A DNA stretch of 64,000 nt, taken from the NCBI RefSeq assembly GCF_030285625.1, contig NZ_CP127294.1, positions 5,180,501 through 5,244,500 on the forward strand. The letters are read 5' to 3'. Both the position numbers and the translations under genes were made by a program. This stretch comes from Amycolatopsis sp. 2-15 (lineage in GTDB: Bacteria; Actinomycetota; Actinomycetes; Mycobacteriales; Pseudonocardiaceae). Under the pieces are notes generated by a model. That model was not told the origin of the DNA. It worked only from the letters and a program-made list of their open reading frames with translations, and searched no databases. The first letter of the stretch is position 1. The number at the start of each line of letters is the position of its first letter. This document shows positions 31,112 through 38,531 of the stretch, piece after piece.

Positions 31112-31777
31112 ATGCCCACTTGGCTCATCGTCGTGATCGTGGTGGTCGCCGTCGTGGTGATCGGTGCCGTGGCCTGGCTCGTCGTCCAGGAACGGCAAAG
31201 GAAACGACTGCAGCAGCAGTTCGGTCCCGAGTACTCGCGTGCGGTGGAGGAGAACGACAGCCCGCGGGCGGCGCAACGAGAACTGGCCGAACGCGAACGC
31301 CGGCACCGTGACCTCGACATCCGGCCGCTCTCGGCCTCGGCGCGCGAGCGCTACGCCCAGCACTGGGCGCTGATCCAGGAGAAGTTCGTGGACCAGCCCG
31401 CCGGGGCGCTCGACGAGGCCGACGACCTGCTCGTGGCCGTGATGTCCGAGCGCGGGTACCCGACCGAGGGCTTCGACCAGCAGCTTTCGGACCTGTCCGT
31501 GCGTCACTCCCGCACACTGGAGCACTATCGCGCGGCGCACGAGACGCACCGCCGGCACGCGGAGACGGCACTGTCCACAGAGGAACTGCGCTCGGCGATG
31601 GTGCACTACCGCACCGTGTTCGAGGACCTGCTGACCGACGACACCGGCGCCGAAAGCCGCAGTGATACGCGTACTGACACGCGTACTGGCAGCCGCACCG
31701 ACGAGCGCCGCCCCGAGCACACCGCGGCACGCGGCAGCAACCACCGCAGCGCCCACGAGCGGAACGGAGAACACTGA
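31112..31777 (+). CDS. N-terminally membrane-anchored paralogue of the next gene
   Basis: A 221-residue protein with one N-terminal transmembrane helix (LIVVIVVVAVVVIGAVAWLV), a basic stretch, a helical domain (RYAQHWALIQEKFVDQPAGA, LDEADDLLVAVM, MVHYRTVFEDLLT) and a polar Thr/Arg/Asp tail. The helical domain recurs in the following protein (RFRNRWQEVQTDFVDDPRRA, VRDADELVASVI, LRRYRSFFDQLLG). GAAGGAG precedes ATG 31112. The gap to the next gene is 1 bp. Probably a membrane-anchored partner; function unknown. Confidence 0.75.
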   Translation: MPTWLIVVIVVVAVVVIGAVAWLVVQERQRKRLQQQFGPEYSRAVEENDSPRAAQRELAERERRHRDLDIRPLSASARERYAQHWALIQEKFVDQPAGALDEADDLLVAVMSERGYPTEGFDQQLSDLSVRHSRTLEHYRAAHETHRRHAETALSTEELRSAMVHYRTVFEDLLTDDTGAESRSDTRTDTRTGSRTDERRPEHTAARGSNHRSAHERNGEH

Positions 31778-31778
31778 C

Positions 31779-32237
31779 ATGACCGATCAGGAAACCCGGG
31801 GTCTGAGCACCGCCGATCTGGCGGGTGCCGCCGAACGGCCCAGGACCGAAGAGCGCGGGGACCGTCCCGAAGAGCGCCCGCGTGAAGTGTCCGATGTGGA
31901 CGCTGACGGTCAGGGCAGAATCACCAGGGACGCGGACACCACGGCGGACCGCGGCGCCCGCACCGACAGCGCCCCGCCGCTGTTCGAAGGCGGCGACGTC
32001 GAGCGCTTCCGCAACCGCTGGCAGGAGGTGCAGACGGACTTCGTCGACGACCCGCGCCGCGCCGTGCGTGACGCCGACGAGCTCGTCGCCTCCGTGATCA
32101 GCTCGCTGGCCGAGACCTTCGCCGCGCACAAGGGCGAGCTGGAAGCGCAGTGGCGCGACGGCGAGCCCGCCACGGAGGACCTGCGGATCGCGTTGCGCCG
32201 CTACCGCTCGTTCTTCGACCAGCTGCTCGGAGCGTAG
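31779..32237 (+). CDS. Soluble paralogue with the W-x-Q-x2-FVD-x-P helical domain
   Basis: A 152-residue acidic protein. The first 60 residues are charged and likely disordered. Residues about 70-150 form the same helical domain as in the upstream membrane protein. It lacks the membrane helix. ATG 31779 is preceded by GGAGAA, and the arrangement after the 1-bp gap suggests coupled translation. A terminator follows. Function unknown; similar pairs in actinobacteria are annotated only as hypothetical. Confidence 0.75.
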   Translation: MTDQETRGLSTADLAGAAERPRTEERGDRPEERPREVSDVDADGQGRITRDADTTADRGARTDSAPPLFEGGDVERFRNRWQEVQTDFVDDPRRAVRDADELVASVISSLAETFAAHKGELEAQWRDGEPATEDLRIALRRYRSFFDQLLGA

Positions 32238-32257
32238 CCGGAGCGCCGGGTCGGCCG

Positions 32258-32298
32258 CCGCCGCGCCAGACCGCCGGAATTCGGTGGTGGCGCGGCGG
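32258..32298 (+). terminator. Strong terminator hairpin
   Basis: Perfect 11-bp arms CCGCCGCGCCA and TGGCGCGGCGG enclose a second 5-bp stem with a GGAATTC loop, 20 bp after the paralogue pair. Confidence 0.7.
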
Positions 32299-32353
32299 TT
32301 TGCGTGCGGCATGATCGGGGTAGCAGGCAGGAACGAACCGAGGAGGACTACGG

Positions 32354-32860
32354 ATGAACGTGGCCGATCTGCTCGTGGACGGCTTCGGCCGGATCCAGGA
32401 GGTCGTGCACCAGTCGGTCGACGGCCTGACCGGTGACCAGCTCGTCACCCGGCCCGTGCCGGGCGCCAACTCGATCGCCTGGCTCGTCTGGCACCTCACG
32501 CGGGTGCAGGACGACCACGTGGCCGACGCCGCGGGCACCGAGCAGATCTGGACCGCACAGGACTGGCATCGCCGCTTCGGCCTGCCCTTCCCGCCCGCGG
32601 ACACGGGCTACGCGCACAGCAGCGACGACGTCGCGGCCGTGCAGGTTGACGACCCCAAGCTGCTGACCGGTTACTACGACGCCGTGCACGAGCAGACCGT
32701 GGCGTGGGTCGGCAGCCTCGAGGGCAAAGCGCTCGACGCCGTCGTCGACGAACGCTGGGACCCACCCGTGACGTTGGGCGTGCGGCTGGTCAGCGTGCTG
32801 TCCGACGATCTGCAGCACGCCGGGCAGGCCGCCTACGTGCGCGGACTCGTGCTGGGCTGA
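32354..32860 (+). CDS. DinB / DUF664 family protein
   Basis: A 168-residue four-helix-bundle protein of the mycothiol-transferase-like DinB superfamily. Metal-ligand His are found in WHLTRVQDDH and LQHAGQAAYVRG, the conserved triad. Members are thiol-dependent transferases or unknown. ATG 32354 follows GAGGA. The 3' end overlaps the convergent soxR by 28 bp. Confidence 0.82.
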   Translation: MNVADLLVDGFGRIQEVVHQSVDGLTGDQLVTRPVPGANSIAWLVWHLTRVQDDHVADAAGTEQIWTAQDWHRRFGLPFPPADTGYAHSSDDVAAVQVDDPKLLTGYYDAVHEQTVAWVGSLEGKALDAVVDERWDPPVTLGVRLVSVLSDDLQHAGQAAYVRGLVLG

Positions 32861-33330
32861 GGGTCTGCGTAGCCGTCCCCACGGTGGTCCGGGAGCCGTC
32901 GCGGCCCCGGGCCCTCGCGGCCGAGGCGGTCGCCGGGATTCGCCAGCCGGCACTTCGTGAGCGACATGCAGCCGCAGCCGATGCAGTCGGTGAGCTGGTC
33001 GCGCAGCTGCTCCAGCTGCCGGATGCGCTCGTCGAGGTCCTCGCGCCAGCGGTGGGAGATGCGCGCCCAGTCGGCGCGGGTGGGGGTGCGGTCGTCCGGC
33101 AGCAGCGCGAGGACCTCGCGGATCTGCGACAACGGCATGCCCACTCGCTGTGACATCCGGATGAACGTGACACGCCGCAGCGTGTCGCGGCGGTACCGGC
33201 GTTGGTTGCCCGCCGTGCGCCGGCTGCGGATCAGCTTCTCGTCCTCGTAGAAGCGCAGGGCCGAGGCGGGCACCCCCGTGCGGTGCGCCAGCTCGCCCAC
33301 GCTCAGCTCGGGCAGCTCCGTCTTGGTCAT
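32833..33330 (-). CDS. soxR: Redox-sensitive transcriptional activator SoxR
   Basis: A 165-residue MerR-family regulator with an N-terminal winged helix (SVGELAHRTGVPASALRFYE), a dimer helix, and the [2Fe-2S] ligands in SoxR spacing: CIGCGCMSLTKC (C-x2-C-x-C-x5-C). It senses redox-cycling compounds through its cluster. ATG 33330 sits 18 bp from a SoxR box in the promoter of the divergent FMN reductase, which is its probable target. As in streptomycetes, SoxR likely controls a small set of enzymes, not soxS. Confidence 0.93.
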   Translation of the reverse strand: MTKTELPELSVGELAHRTGVPASALRFYEDEKLIRSRRTAGNQRRYRRDTLRRVTFIRMSQRVGMPLSQIREVLALLPDDRTPTRADWARISHRWREDLDERIRQLEQLRDQLTDCIGCGCMSLTKCRLANPGDRLGREGPGPRRLPDHRGDGYADPQPSTSPRT

Positions 33331-33348
33331 GCGGGCGAGGATAGCTTG

Positions 33349-33368
33349 ACTTCAACAATGCTTGAAGT
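33349..33368. promoter_or_regulatory. SoxR box with overlapping MerR-type promoter
   Basis: Perfect inverted repeat ACTTCAA-N6-TTGAAGT, with the architecture of SoxR sites (CCTCAA-N6-TTGAGG type). The -35 TTGACT (33346-33351) and -10 CAGACT (33371-33376) are 19 bp apart, the over-long spacing that MerR/SoxR activators need. The promoter reads toward the FMN reductase, with the site between the two divergent genes. Confidence 0.8.
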
Positions 33369-33428
33369 TCCAGACTCGGTTCCCGTGCGGGACACCCGGT
33401 CCCGCACAGGGATTCGAGGAGAACCATC

Positions 33429-34010
33429 GTGTCGGAAGTTCCCGTCCGGGTTGCCGTGATCGTCGGCAGTGTCCGGGAAGGACGGTTCGCGCCGACGGTC
33501 GCGAACTGGTTCACCCGCGAGGCCGCCGCGCACGGTGGCTTCGAGGTGGACGTGGTCGACTGCGCCGATCTGGCCCTGCCACTGGCGTTTCCCGCGTTCG
33601 GCTCCGAGCCCGCGCCGGAGGTCCGGCACCTCGCGGCCCGGCTCGCCGGGGCCGACGCGTTCGTCGTGATCACGCCCGAGTACAACCACAGCTACCCGGC
33701 CTCGCTCAAGAACGCCGTCGATTGGTTCCGCTCCGGGTGGGAGGCCAAACCCGTCGCTTTCGTGGCGTACGGCGGGCTTTCCGGCGGCCTGCGCGCGGTG
33801 GAGCACCTGCGCCCGGTCTTCGCCGAGCTGCACGCCGTGACCATCCGGGACACCGTGAGCTTTCACGGCGCCCACGGCCGGTTCGACGAGTCCGGCAGCC
33901 CCACCGACGCCGAAACCACCGGTGCGGCGGTGAAGAAGCTGCTCGACCAGCTGGAGTGGTGGGCGCGTTCGCTGGCCGACGCGCGGGCCCAGCGGGCATA
34001 CCCCGCCTGA
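33429..34010 (+). CDS. NADPH-dependent FMN reductase (SoxR target)
   Basis: A 193-residue flavodoxin-like reductase. The FMN-phosphate loop is VIVGSVREGRFAP, and TPEYNHSYPASLKNAVDW is the family signature. It reduces FMN, quinones or redox-active compounds with NADPH. GTG 33429. Its promoter holds a SoxR box, and homologous reductases are SoxR targets in streptomycetes, so a role in tolerating redox-active metabolites is a sound inference. Confidence 0.88.
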   Translation: MSEVPVRVAVIVGSVREGRFAPTVANWFTREAAAHGGFEVDVVDCADLALPLAFPAFGSEPAPEVRHLAARLAGADAFVVITPEYNHSYPASLKNAVDWFRSGWEAKPVAFVAYGGLSGGLRAVEHLRPVFAELHAVTIRDTVSFHGAHGRFDESGSPTDAETTGAAVKKLLDQLEWWARSLADARAQRAYPA

Positions 34011-34029
34011 TTCCGCCTAGAACCCCGCT

Positions 34030-34512
34030 TCAGAAGGTGCAGAGCGCGGGACCGATCCGCGAATCGGGCGTGACCACCGAAACGCCGCGCAGGTCCACGG
34101 GCAGCCCCGCCGCCGACATCGCGGCGACGGTGGTGCAGACGACCTGGTCCACGCCGAGGTAGAGGGGCTTGATCGAGAACGGGATGGTCACCGTCGGCGG
34201 CACGCTGGTGGTGTTGATGGTGACCTGGCCCTTGCCGGGGAACAGCAGCGAGTAGTAGCCGCTCTCCTGCTCGGCCGGGGTGGGGCCCTGGAACAGCTCG
34301 TTCACCGCCAGCTCCGGAGAGACCGGGCTGCCCCAGCTGCGCACGACGGGTGCGAGCTGGCCGTCGACCAGGAAGTACAGCGTGAGCTGGTTCGCGCGGG
34401 CGCTGGGGCCGAGGGCGGTCGGGGCGGGGCCGGCGGGCACGACGACGGTGGGCTGGATGCCGCACGCGGTCACGAGCAGGAGCACGGCGAGCGCGGTCAC
34501 GAGCTTCCTCAT
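34030..34512 (-). CDS. GerMN-type lipoprotein
   Basis: A 160-residue lipoprotein: MRKLVTALAVLLLVTACGIQ carries a lipobox (VTAC, with Cys17) for membrane anchoring. The mature part has a GerMN-like beta fold (LTLYFLVDGQLAPVVRSW, ELAVNELFQGPTPAEQESGY). ATG 34512 overlaps the stop of the histidine kinase by 4 bp, so it is the last gene of the RR-HK-lipoprotein operon. It may modulate the sensor outside the membrane, as CseA does for CseBC; that is inference. Confidence 0.82.
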   Translation of the reverse strand: MRKLVTALAVLLLVTACGIQPTVVVPAGPAPTALGPSARANQLTLYFLVDGQLAPVVRSWGSPVSPELAVNELFQGPTPAEQESGYYSLLFPGKGQVTINTTSVPPTVTIPFSIKPLYLGVDQVVCTTVAAMSAAGLPVDLRGVSVVTPDSRIGPALCTF

Positions 34513-35939
34513 CGCGCCCCTCCGGGCCGGGGGTGGCGGGGCAGCCACAGGGTGAATCGCGCGCCGGAACCGGTGTTGGCGGCTTCGACGTCGCCGCCGT
34601 GCAGCCGGGCGTTCTCCCGCGCGATGGACAGGCCGAGCCCGCTGCCCTCCGAGCGCGCCCGCGCGGAGTCGGCCTTGGTGAAACGGTCGAACACGTGGGG
34701 CAGCACGGCGTCGGGAATGCCGGGACCGTGGTCGGTGACCTCCAGCGTCACGGTGTGCGCGTCGGCGGCCAGGTGCACCTCGACCGGCGGTTCGCCGTGG
34801 CGCAGGGCGTTGCCGACGAGGTTCGCGACGACGATGTCGAGCCGGCGTGGGTCGACGGTCGCGACGACGCCGGCCGGCAGGTCGGCGACGATCCCGTCGG
34901 CGGCGGTCCAGCCGCGCGCCGCGAGGCTGTCGGTCACGCCCTGCGCGACGTCCCACTCCTCCAGCCGCAGCTCGGCGCGCCCGGCGTCGAAGCGGGAGAT
35001 CTCCACCAGGTCCTGCACGAGCCGGGTCAACCGGCGGGTCTCGGCCGAGACCAGGCGCGCGGCCACGGCGGTGTCGGCGGGCAGCTGCTCGGCGTCCTCG
35101 TCGAGCACGTCGGTGACCGCGTTCATCGCGGCCAGTGGGGTGCGCAGCTCGTGGGAGACGTCGGCGACGAAGCGACGCGCGTCGGCCTCCATCTCCCGCA
35201 GCGTGCCGACGGTGCGCTCCAGCTCGGCCGCGGTGCTGTTGAACGTCGTCACGAGCTGGGCCAGCTCGTCGGAGCCCTTGGCGCGCAGACGGACGTCGAG
35301 CTGGCCGTGGCCGAGCTTGCGGGCGGCGGTGTTCAGCTCGCGCACCGGGCGCAGCACCTGCCGGGCGGCCAGCAGCGCCAGCGCGACGGCGATCGGCAGC
35401 GCCAGTGCGGCCGTCTGCCACGCGCGGGTGGCCAGCTGGTCGATCGCGGTCTGCTGGGCGGCCAGCGACACCATGGAGTAGACCTCGACGCCCGTGTGCG
35501 CCACCCCGTTGTCGCCGCGCTGCAGCACCGGCATCCCGACCATCAGCAGCGGAGTATCACCGCGGATCACCCGCTTGAACTGGATCGTGGCGCCGGTGGC
35601 AACCTCCTGGCGCAGGTCGGCGGGCAGCTCGGCGGGATCGAGCGCCGACCGCGAATGCAGGTCCCGGCAGATCGCGACGGTGGTGCCTTTGAGGTTGTCG
35701 GCGAGGTTGTCGAGCTGGCGCTGGTCCGGCGGCAGCGTCATCTGCGGCAGGTACGCGGTGACCTGGTCGCGCAGCTGGACCATGGCCGGGTCCTGCACCC
35801 CTTGCAGGATGGTCGTGCGCGCCGTCCCGTAGCTGGCGCCGGCCGCCGCGGCCGCGCCGACCAGGGTCATCGCCGCGAAGGACAGCACCAGCCGGGGCCG
35901 CAGCCCCGAGAGCCACGGCCGCAGCCGGGGAACCCTCAC
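34509..35939 (-). CDS. Sensor histidine kinase (HAMP, HisKA, HATPase)
   Basis: A 476-residue membrane kinase. A TM helix lies at about residues 16-38, an extracytoplasmic sensor region at about 40-170, and a second TM at about 172-192. Then come a HAMP domain, HisKA with His263 in VADVSHELRTPLAAM, and HATPase motifs (VVANLVGNALRHG, VTDHGPGIPD, GSGLGLSIA). GTG 35939 overlaps the response-regulator stop by 4 bp. It phosphorylates the upstream regulator. Signal unknown; cell-envelope stress is plausible by analogy with CseC. Confidence 0.9.
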   Translation of the reverse strand: MRVPRLRPWLSGLRPRLVLSFAAMTLVGAAAAAGASYGTARTTILQGVQDPAMVQLRDQVTAYLPQMTLPPDQRQLDNLADNLKGTTVAICRDLHSRSALDPAELPADLRQEVATGATIQFKRVIRGDTPLLMVGMPVLQRGDNGVAHTGVEVYSMVSLAAQQTAIDQLATRAWQTAALALPIAVALALLAARQVLRPVRELNTAARKLGHGQLDVRLRAKGSDELAQLVTTFNSTAAELERTVGTLREMEADARRFVADVSHELRTPLAAMNAVTDVLDEDAEQLPADTAVAARLVSAETRRLTRLVQDLVEISRFDAGRAELRLEEWDVAQGVTDSLAARGWTAADGIVADLPAGVVATVDPRRLDIVVANLVGNALRHGEPPVEVHLAADAHTVTLEVTDHGPGIPDAVLPHVFDRFTKADSARARSEGSGLGLSIARENARLHGGDVEAANTGSGARFTLWLPRHPRPGGAR

Positions 35940-36631
35940 GAGCGGCCGAACCGGTAGCCGAAGCCCCGCACGGTCTGGACGTGGTCGGGCCGCGCCGGCA
36001 CGTCCTCGATCTTGGACCGCAGCCGCTGCACGCAGGCGTCGACCAGGCGGGAGTCGCCGAGGTAGTCGTGGTCCCACACGGCGGTGAGCAGCTGCTGGCG
36101 GCTGTAGACCTGGCCCGGCGTGCGGGAGATCTCGAGCAGCAGCTTGAGCTCGGTCGGCGTGAGTGCCACCTGCGCACCACGCTTCGTCACGAGCATGCCG
36201 GCGCGGTCGATCACCAGCTCGCCGTGACGTTCGACCTCGCCCGCGCGCGCGTCGTGATCGCTGACCGCGCGGCGCAGCACCGCGCGGATCCGCGCGTCGA
36301 GCACCCGCGGCTCCACCGGTTTCACCACGTAGTCGTCGGCGCCGGCCTCCAGGCCCGCGACCACGTCGAAGTCGTCGCTGCGCGCGGTCAGCATGATGAT
36401 GGGCACCTCGCCCAGCGCGCGCATCCGGCGGCAGGTCTCGAACCCGTCCATCCCGGGCAGCATCAGGTCGAGCACCACGATGTCGGGCAGGTGCTTGCGC
36501 ACCAGGTCCAGCCCCGCCTCGCCCGAGCCCGCGGTGTGCACCACGTGGCCCTGCCTGCGCAGGGCCAGCTGGAGTCCTTCCCGCACGGCCGCGTCGTCCT
36601 CGACCACCAACACCTCTGCCACCCCGGCCAT
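35936..36631 (-). CDS. OmpR-family response regulator
   Basis: A 231-residue regulator: receiver EVLVVEDDAAVREGLQ with phospho-Asp in VVLDLMLPGMDGFE and Lys in VVKPVEPRVL, then a winged-helix effector ending in RFGRS. ATG at 36631 is chosen although the frame extends to 36685; GTG 36622 is another option. First gene of the HK-RR-lipoprotein operon and divergent from the PAP2 gene. Confidence 0.9.
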   Translation of the reverse strand: MAGVAEVLVVEDDAAVREGLQLALRRQGHVVHTAGSGEAGLDLVRKHLPDIVVLDLMLPGMDGFETCRRMRALGEVPIIMLTARSDDFDVVAGLEAGADDYVVKPVEPRVLDARIRAVLRRAVSDHDARAGEVERHGELVIDRAGMLVTKRGAQVALTPTELKLLLEISRTPGQVYSRQQLLTAVWDHDYLGDSRLVDACVQRLRSKIEDVPARPDHVQTVRGFGYRFGRS

Positions 36632-36733
36632 TATTCGGAAAACCGCAGCGTGGGGCGAACCGGGGCGATCTTGTAGCAAAACCATGACACGGCACTGACC
36701 CGACCGCTAAATCCCGCGCCGAGACTCGGGTCC

Positions 36734-37639
36734 ATGGCAGTGACGTTCCCCGAGGCACCCCCGATCACCCCGTCCGGCTCCTCGCGCCACGCGCTCGAGG
36801 TGCGGACACCGTCGCGCACCGTGCTGCTCGTCGCGAGCGCGGTGGGCTGCGCGGTCGCGTTCCTCGCGGCGTACCTGCTCTTCGTGCGCACCGCGGCGGG
36901 CCAGGAGGCGGAGAACGGTGTGGTGCACAGCGCGCAGGCCACCGGCCCGTCCACTGTGGACTGGGCGATGCCGTTGCGCGACGTGGACCTCGTGGTGCTG
37001 CTCGGCGCGGTCGCGGTGCTCGTGCTCGCGCTGGCGTTGGTGCGGCGCCGGTTCGCCCTTGGCGTGACGGCGCTGGTGCTGCTGGCTACCCCGCTGGTCG
37101 CGGCGCAGCTGCTCAAGATCTACGTGCTCGACCGGCCCGGGAGCCACGACGGCTACGCGGTCGCGAGCCACAACAGCTTCCCGAGCGGGCACGTCAGCGC
37201 GGCGACGGCGGTGCTGTTCGCGCTGGCGGTGGTACTGCCCGCCCGGATGCGCACCTGGGTGCTCGCCGTGGGTTCACTCGGCGTCGCCTGGGTCGCCGCG
37301 GCGACCGTCGCGCTCGGCTGGCACCGGCTTTCCGACACCGTGGGCGGCTGCCTTCTCGTGGCCGCAGTGGTGTGCGCCGGCGCGGCGGTCGTCTCGGCCC
37401 GGCGTCCCGACGGACGGCGGGTACCGGTGCTCGCGACGGTGGTGGCACTGGCGGGCCCGACCGTCGTGGTGCTCGCCGGGTTCGCGGTACTGGCCTCCGC
37501 CACGTCGGAGGCCGCGCAGTTCGTGGCCGCGCTCGTGCTCGCGGGCGTGTCGGCCGTGGCGCTGGTGCTGCTGGTCGCCGGTCCGGTGCGCAAGGTGAAC
37601 TTCGACCCGGGGCGGACGCGGACGCGGCTGAGCCGCTGA
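36734..37639 (+). CDS. PAP2-family membrane phosphatase
   Basis: A 301-residue protein with about six to eight transmembrane helices and the three PAP2 motifs: KIYVLDRPG (motif 1), NSFPSGHVSAATAV (motif 2, PSGH) and WHRLSDTVGG (motif 3, with His and Asp). It lacks the usual SR before motif 3 (ALGWHRLSD). It hydrolyses lipid or isoprenyl phosphates at the outer face. ATG 36734, divergent from the response regulator, so it may be a target of the two-component system. Confidence 0.85.
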   Translation: MAVTFPEAPPITPSGSSRHALEVRTPSRTVLLVASAVGCAVAFLAAYLLFVRTAAGQEAENGVVHSAQATGPSTVDWAMPLRDVDLVVLLGAVAVLVLALALVRRRFALGVTALVLLATPLVAAQLLKIYVLDRPGSHDGYAVASHNSFPSGHVSAATAVLFALAVVLPARMRTWVLAVGSLGVAWVAAATVALGWHRLSDTVGGCLLVAAVVCAGAAVVSARRPDGRRVPVLATVVALAGPTVVVLAGFAVLASATSEAAQFVAALVLAGVSAVALVLLVAGPVRKVNFDPGRTRTRLSR

Positions 37640-37683
37640 GCGGGCCAGTTCCCGGGGAAAGAGAGGCCCGCGGTGTCGTACGG

Positions 37684-37734
37684 TTCGCTCGTCGCCACAC
37701 GGTTCACTTGGCGCACCGCGTGGCGACGAGCGAA
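37684..37734. terminator. Long-arm inverted repeat after the PAP2 gene
   Basis: Perfect 15-bp arms (37684-37698 and 37720-37734) with a 21-nt loop, 44 bp after the PAP2 stop. Terminator is the likeliest role; the loop is long and no U tract follows, so an operator is possible. Confidence 0.5.
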
Positions 37735-37757
37735 ACTGGCCGCGCCGGCTCGGAGGC

Positions 37758-37858
37758 TCAGACCAGCGCGATGTCCTTGTCCTTCATCCGGAACTCCTCA
37801 TCGCGAGTCTTGATCTGCAGGGCGCCCGAAGACCGCGCGGCGACCGGGGCGCCCGAGC
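37758..37858 (-). pseudogene. 3' fragment of an unidentified gene
   Basis: On the minus strand the last about 33 codons before a TGA at 37758 read GALQIKTRDEEFRMKDKDIA plus Leu-Val and stop, which looks like a real C-terminus. There is no start upstream, because the TetR reading frame begins there on the other strand. I cannot name the family. It may be the stump of a gene removed by deletion. Confidence 0.3.
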
Positions 37859-38423
37859 GTGGGCTCACCCGCCGTACCGAACGACAACGAGGTCCTGGCG
37901 AAGGGGCTCGAAGTGTTCGCCGAGCTGGGCTATGACGCGGCGTCCGCCCGGGAGCTGGCCCGGCGTCTCGGGGCCAGCCACAACTTCATCAACGACAGGT
38001 ACGGATCGAAGGCCGCCTTTTGGCGCGCGGTCGTGGATGCGGCCATGGTGCCGCAGCTCGCCCGCATCCCGCCGGCCGACCCCGCGGAGCAGCTGCGCTC
38101 GATCGTCACCGCGTTCTACCGGACGACTGTGGACACCCCCTGGCCTCGGCCGGGTGTGCGTGGACGAGTTCTCCCGGGACACCGACCGCTGGACTACCTC
38201 TACACGTGCTACGTCGAGCCCACCTTGCGCAGAGGCGAACCGGATGGCACGGATCTCCAGGGAAGTCCTGCACTTCACCGTCGTCTCACCGGTCTCGCCC
38301 ATGACCCAGATTCCGCTGGCCCGCCGTCTGGGCCGCTCGGTGCGCGTCGAGCACCGGCAGCGCATCGCGACCGCGGAGACACGCGCCGGGATGGCGGTCG
38401 ACGCGCTCCTGTCCACGGCGTGA
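37859..38423 (+). pseudogene. TetR-family regulator broken by several frameshifts
   Basis: The N-terminus is normal TetR: LAKGLEVFAELGYDAASARE, LARRLGASHNFINDRYGSKA and a following AFWRAVVDAAM. After TTVDTPW the homologous sequence jumps between two frames: VCVDEFSRDTDRW in the second, DYLYTCYVEPTLRR in the first, and HFTVVSPVSPMTQIPLARRL to DALLSTA in the second, ending at 38423. At least three small indels are needed. No single frame gives a regulator, so this is a recent pseudogene. Confidence 0.7.
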
Positions 38424-38531
38424 CCTGTGCTGGTGACGCAGGTGCGCGATCACCGCGCCAAGACCAGTTCCCGGGGATTGGCCTGCGACGGGCGCGGCCG
38501 CGCGCAGCTAGGGTCGCCGCAGGAGGTGGCT

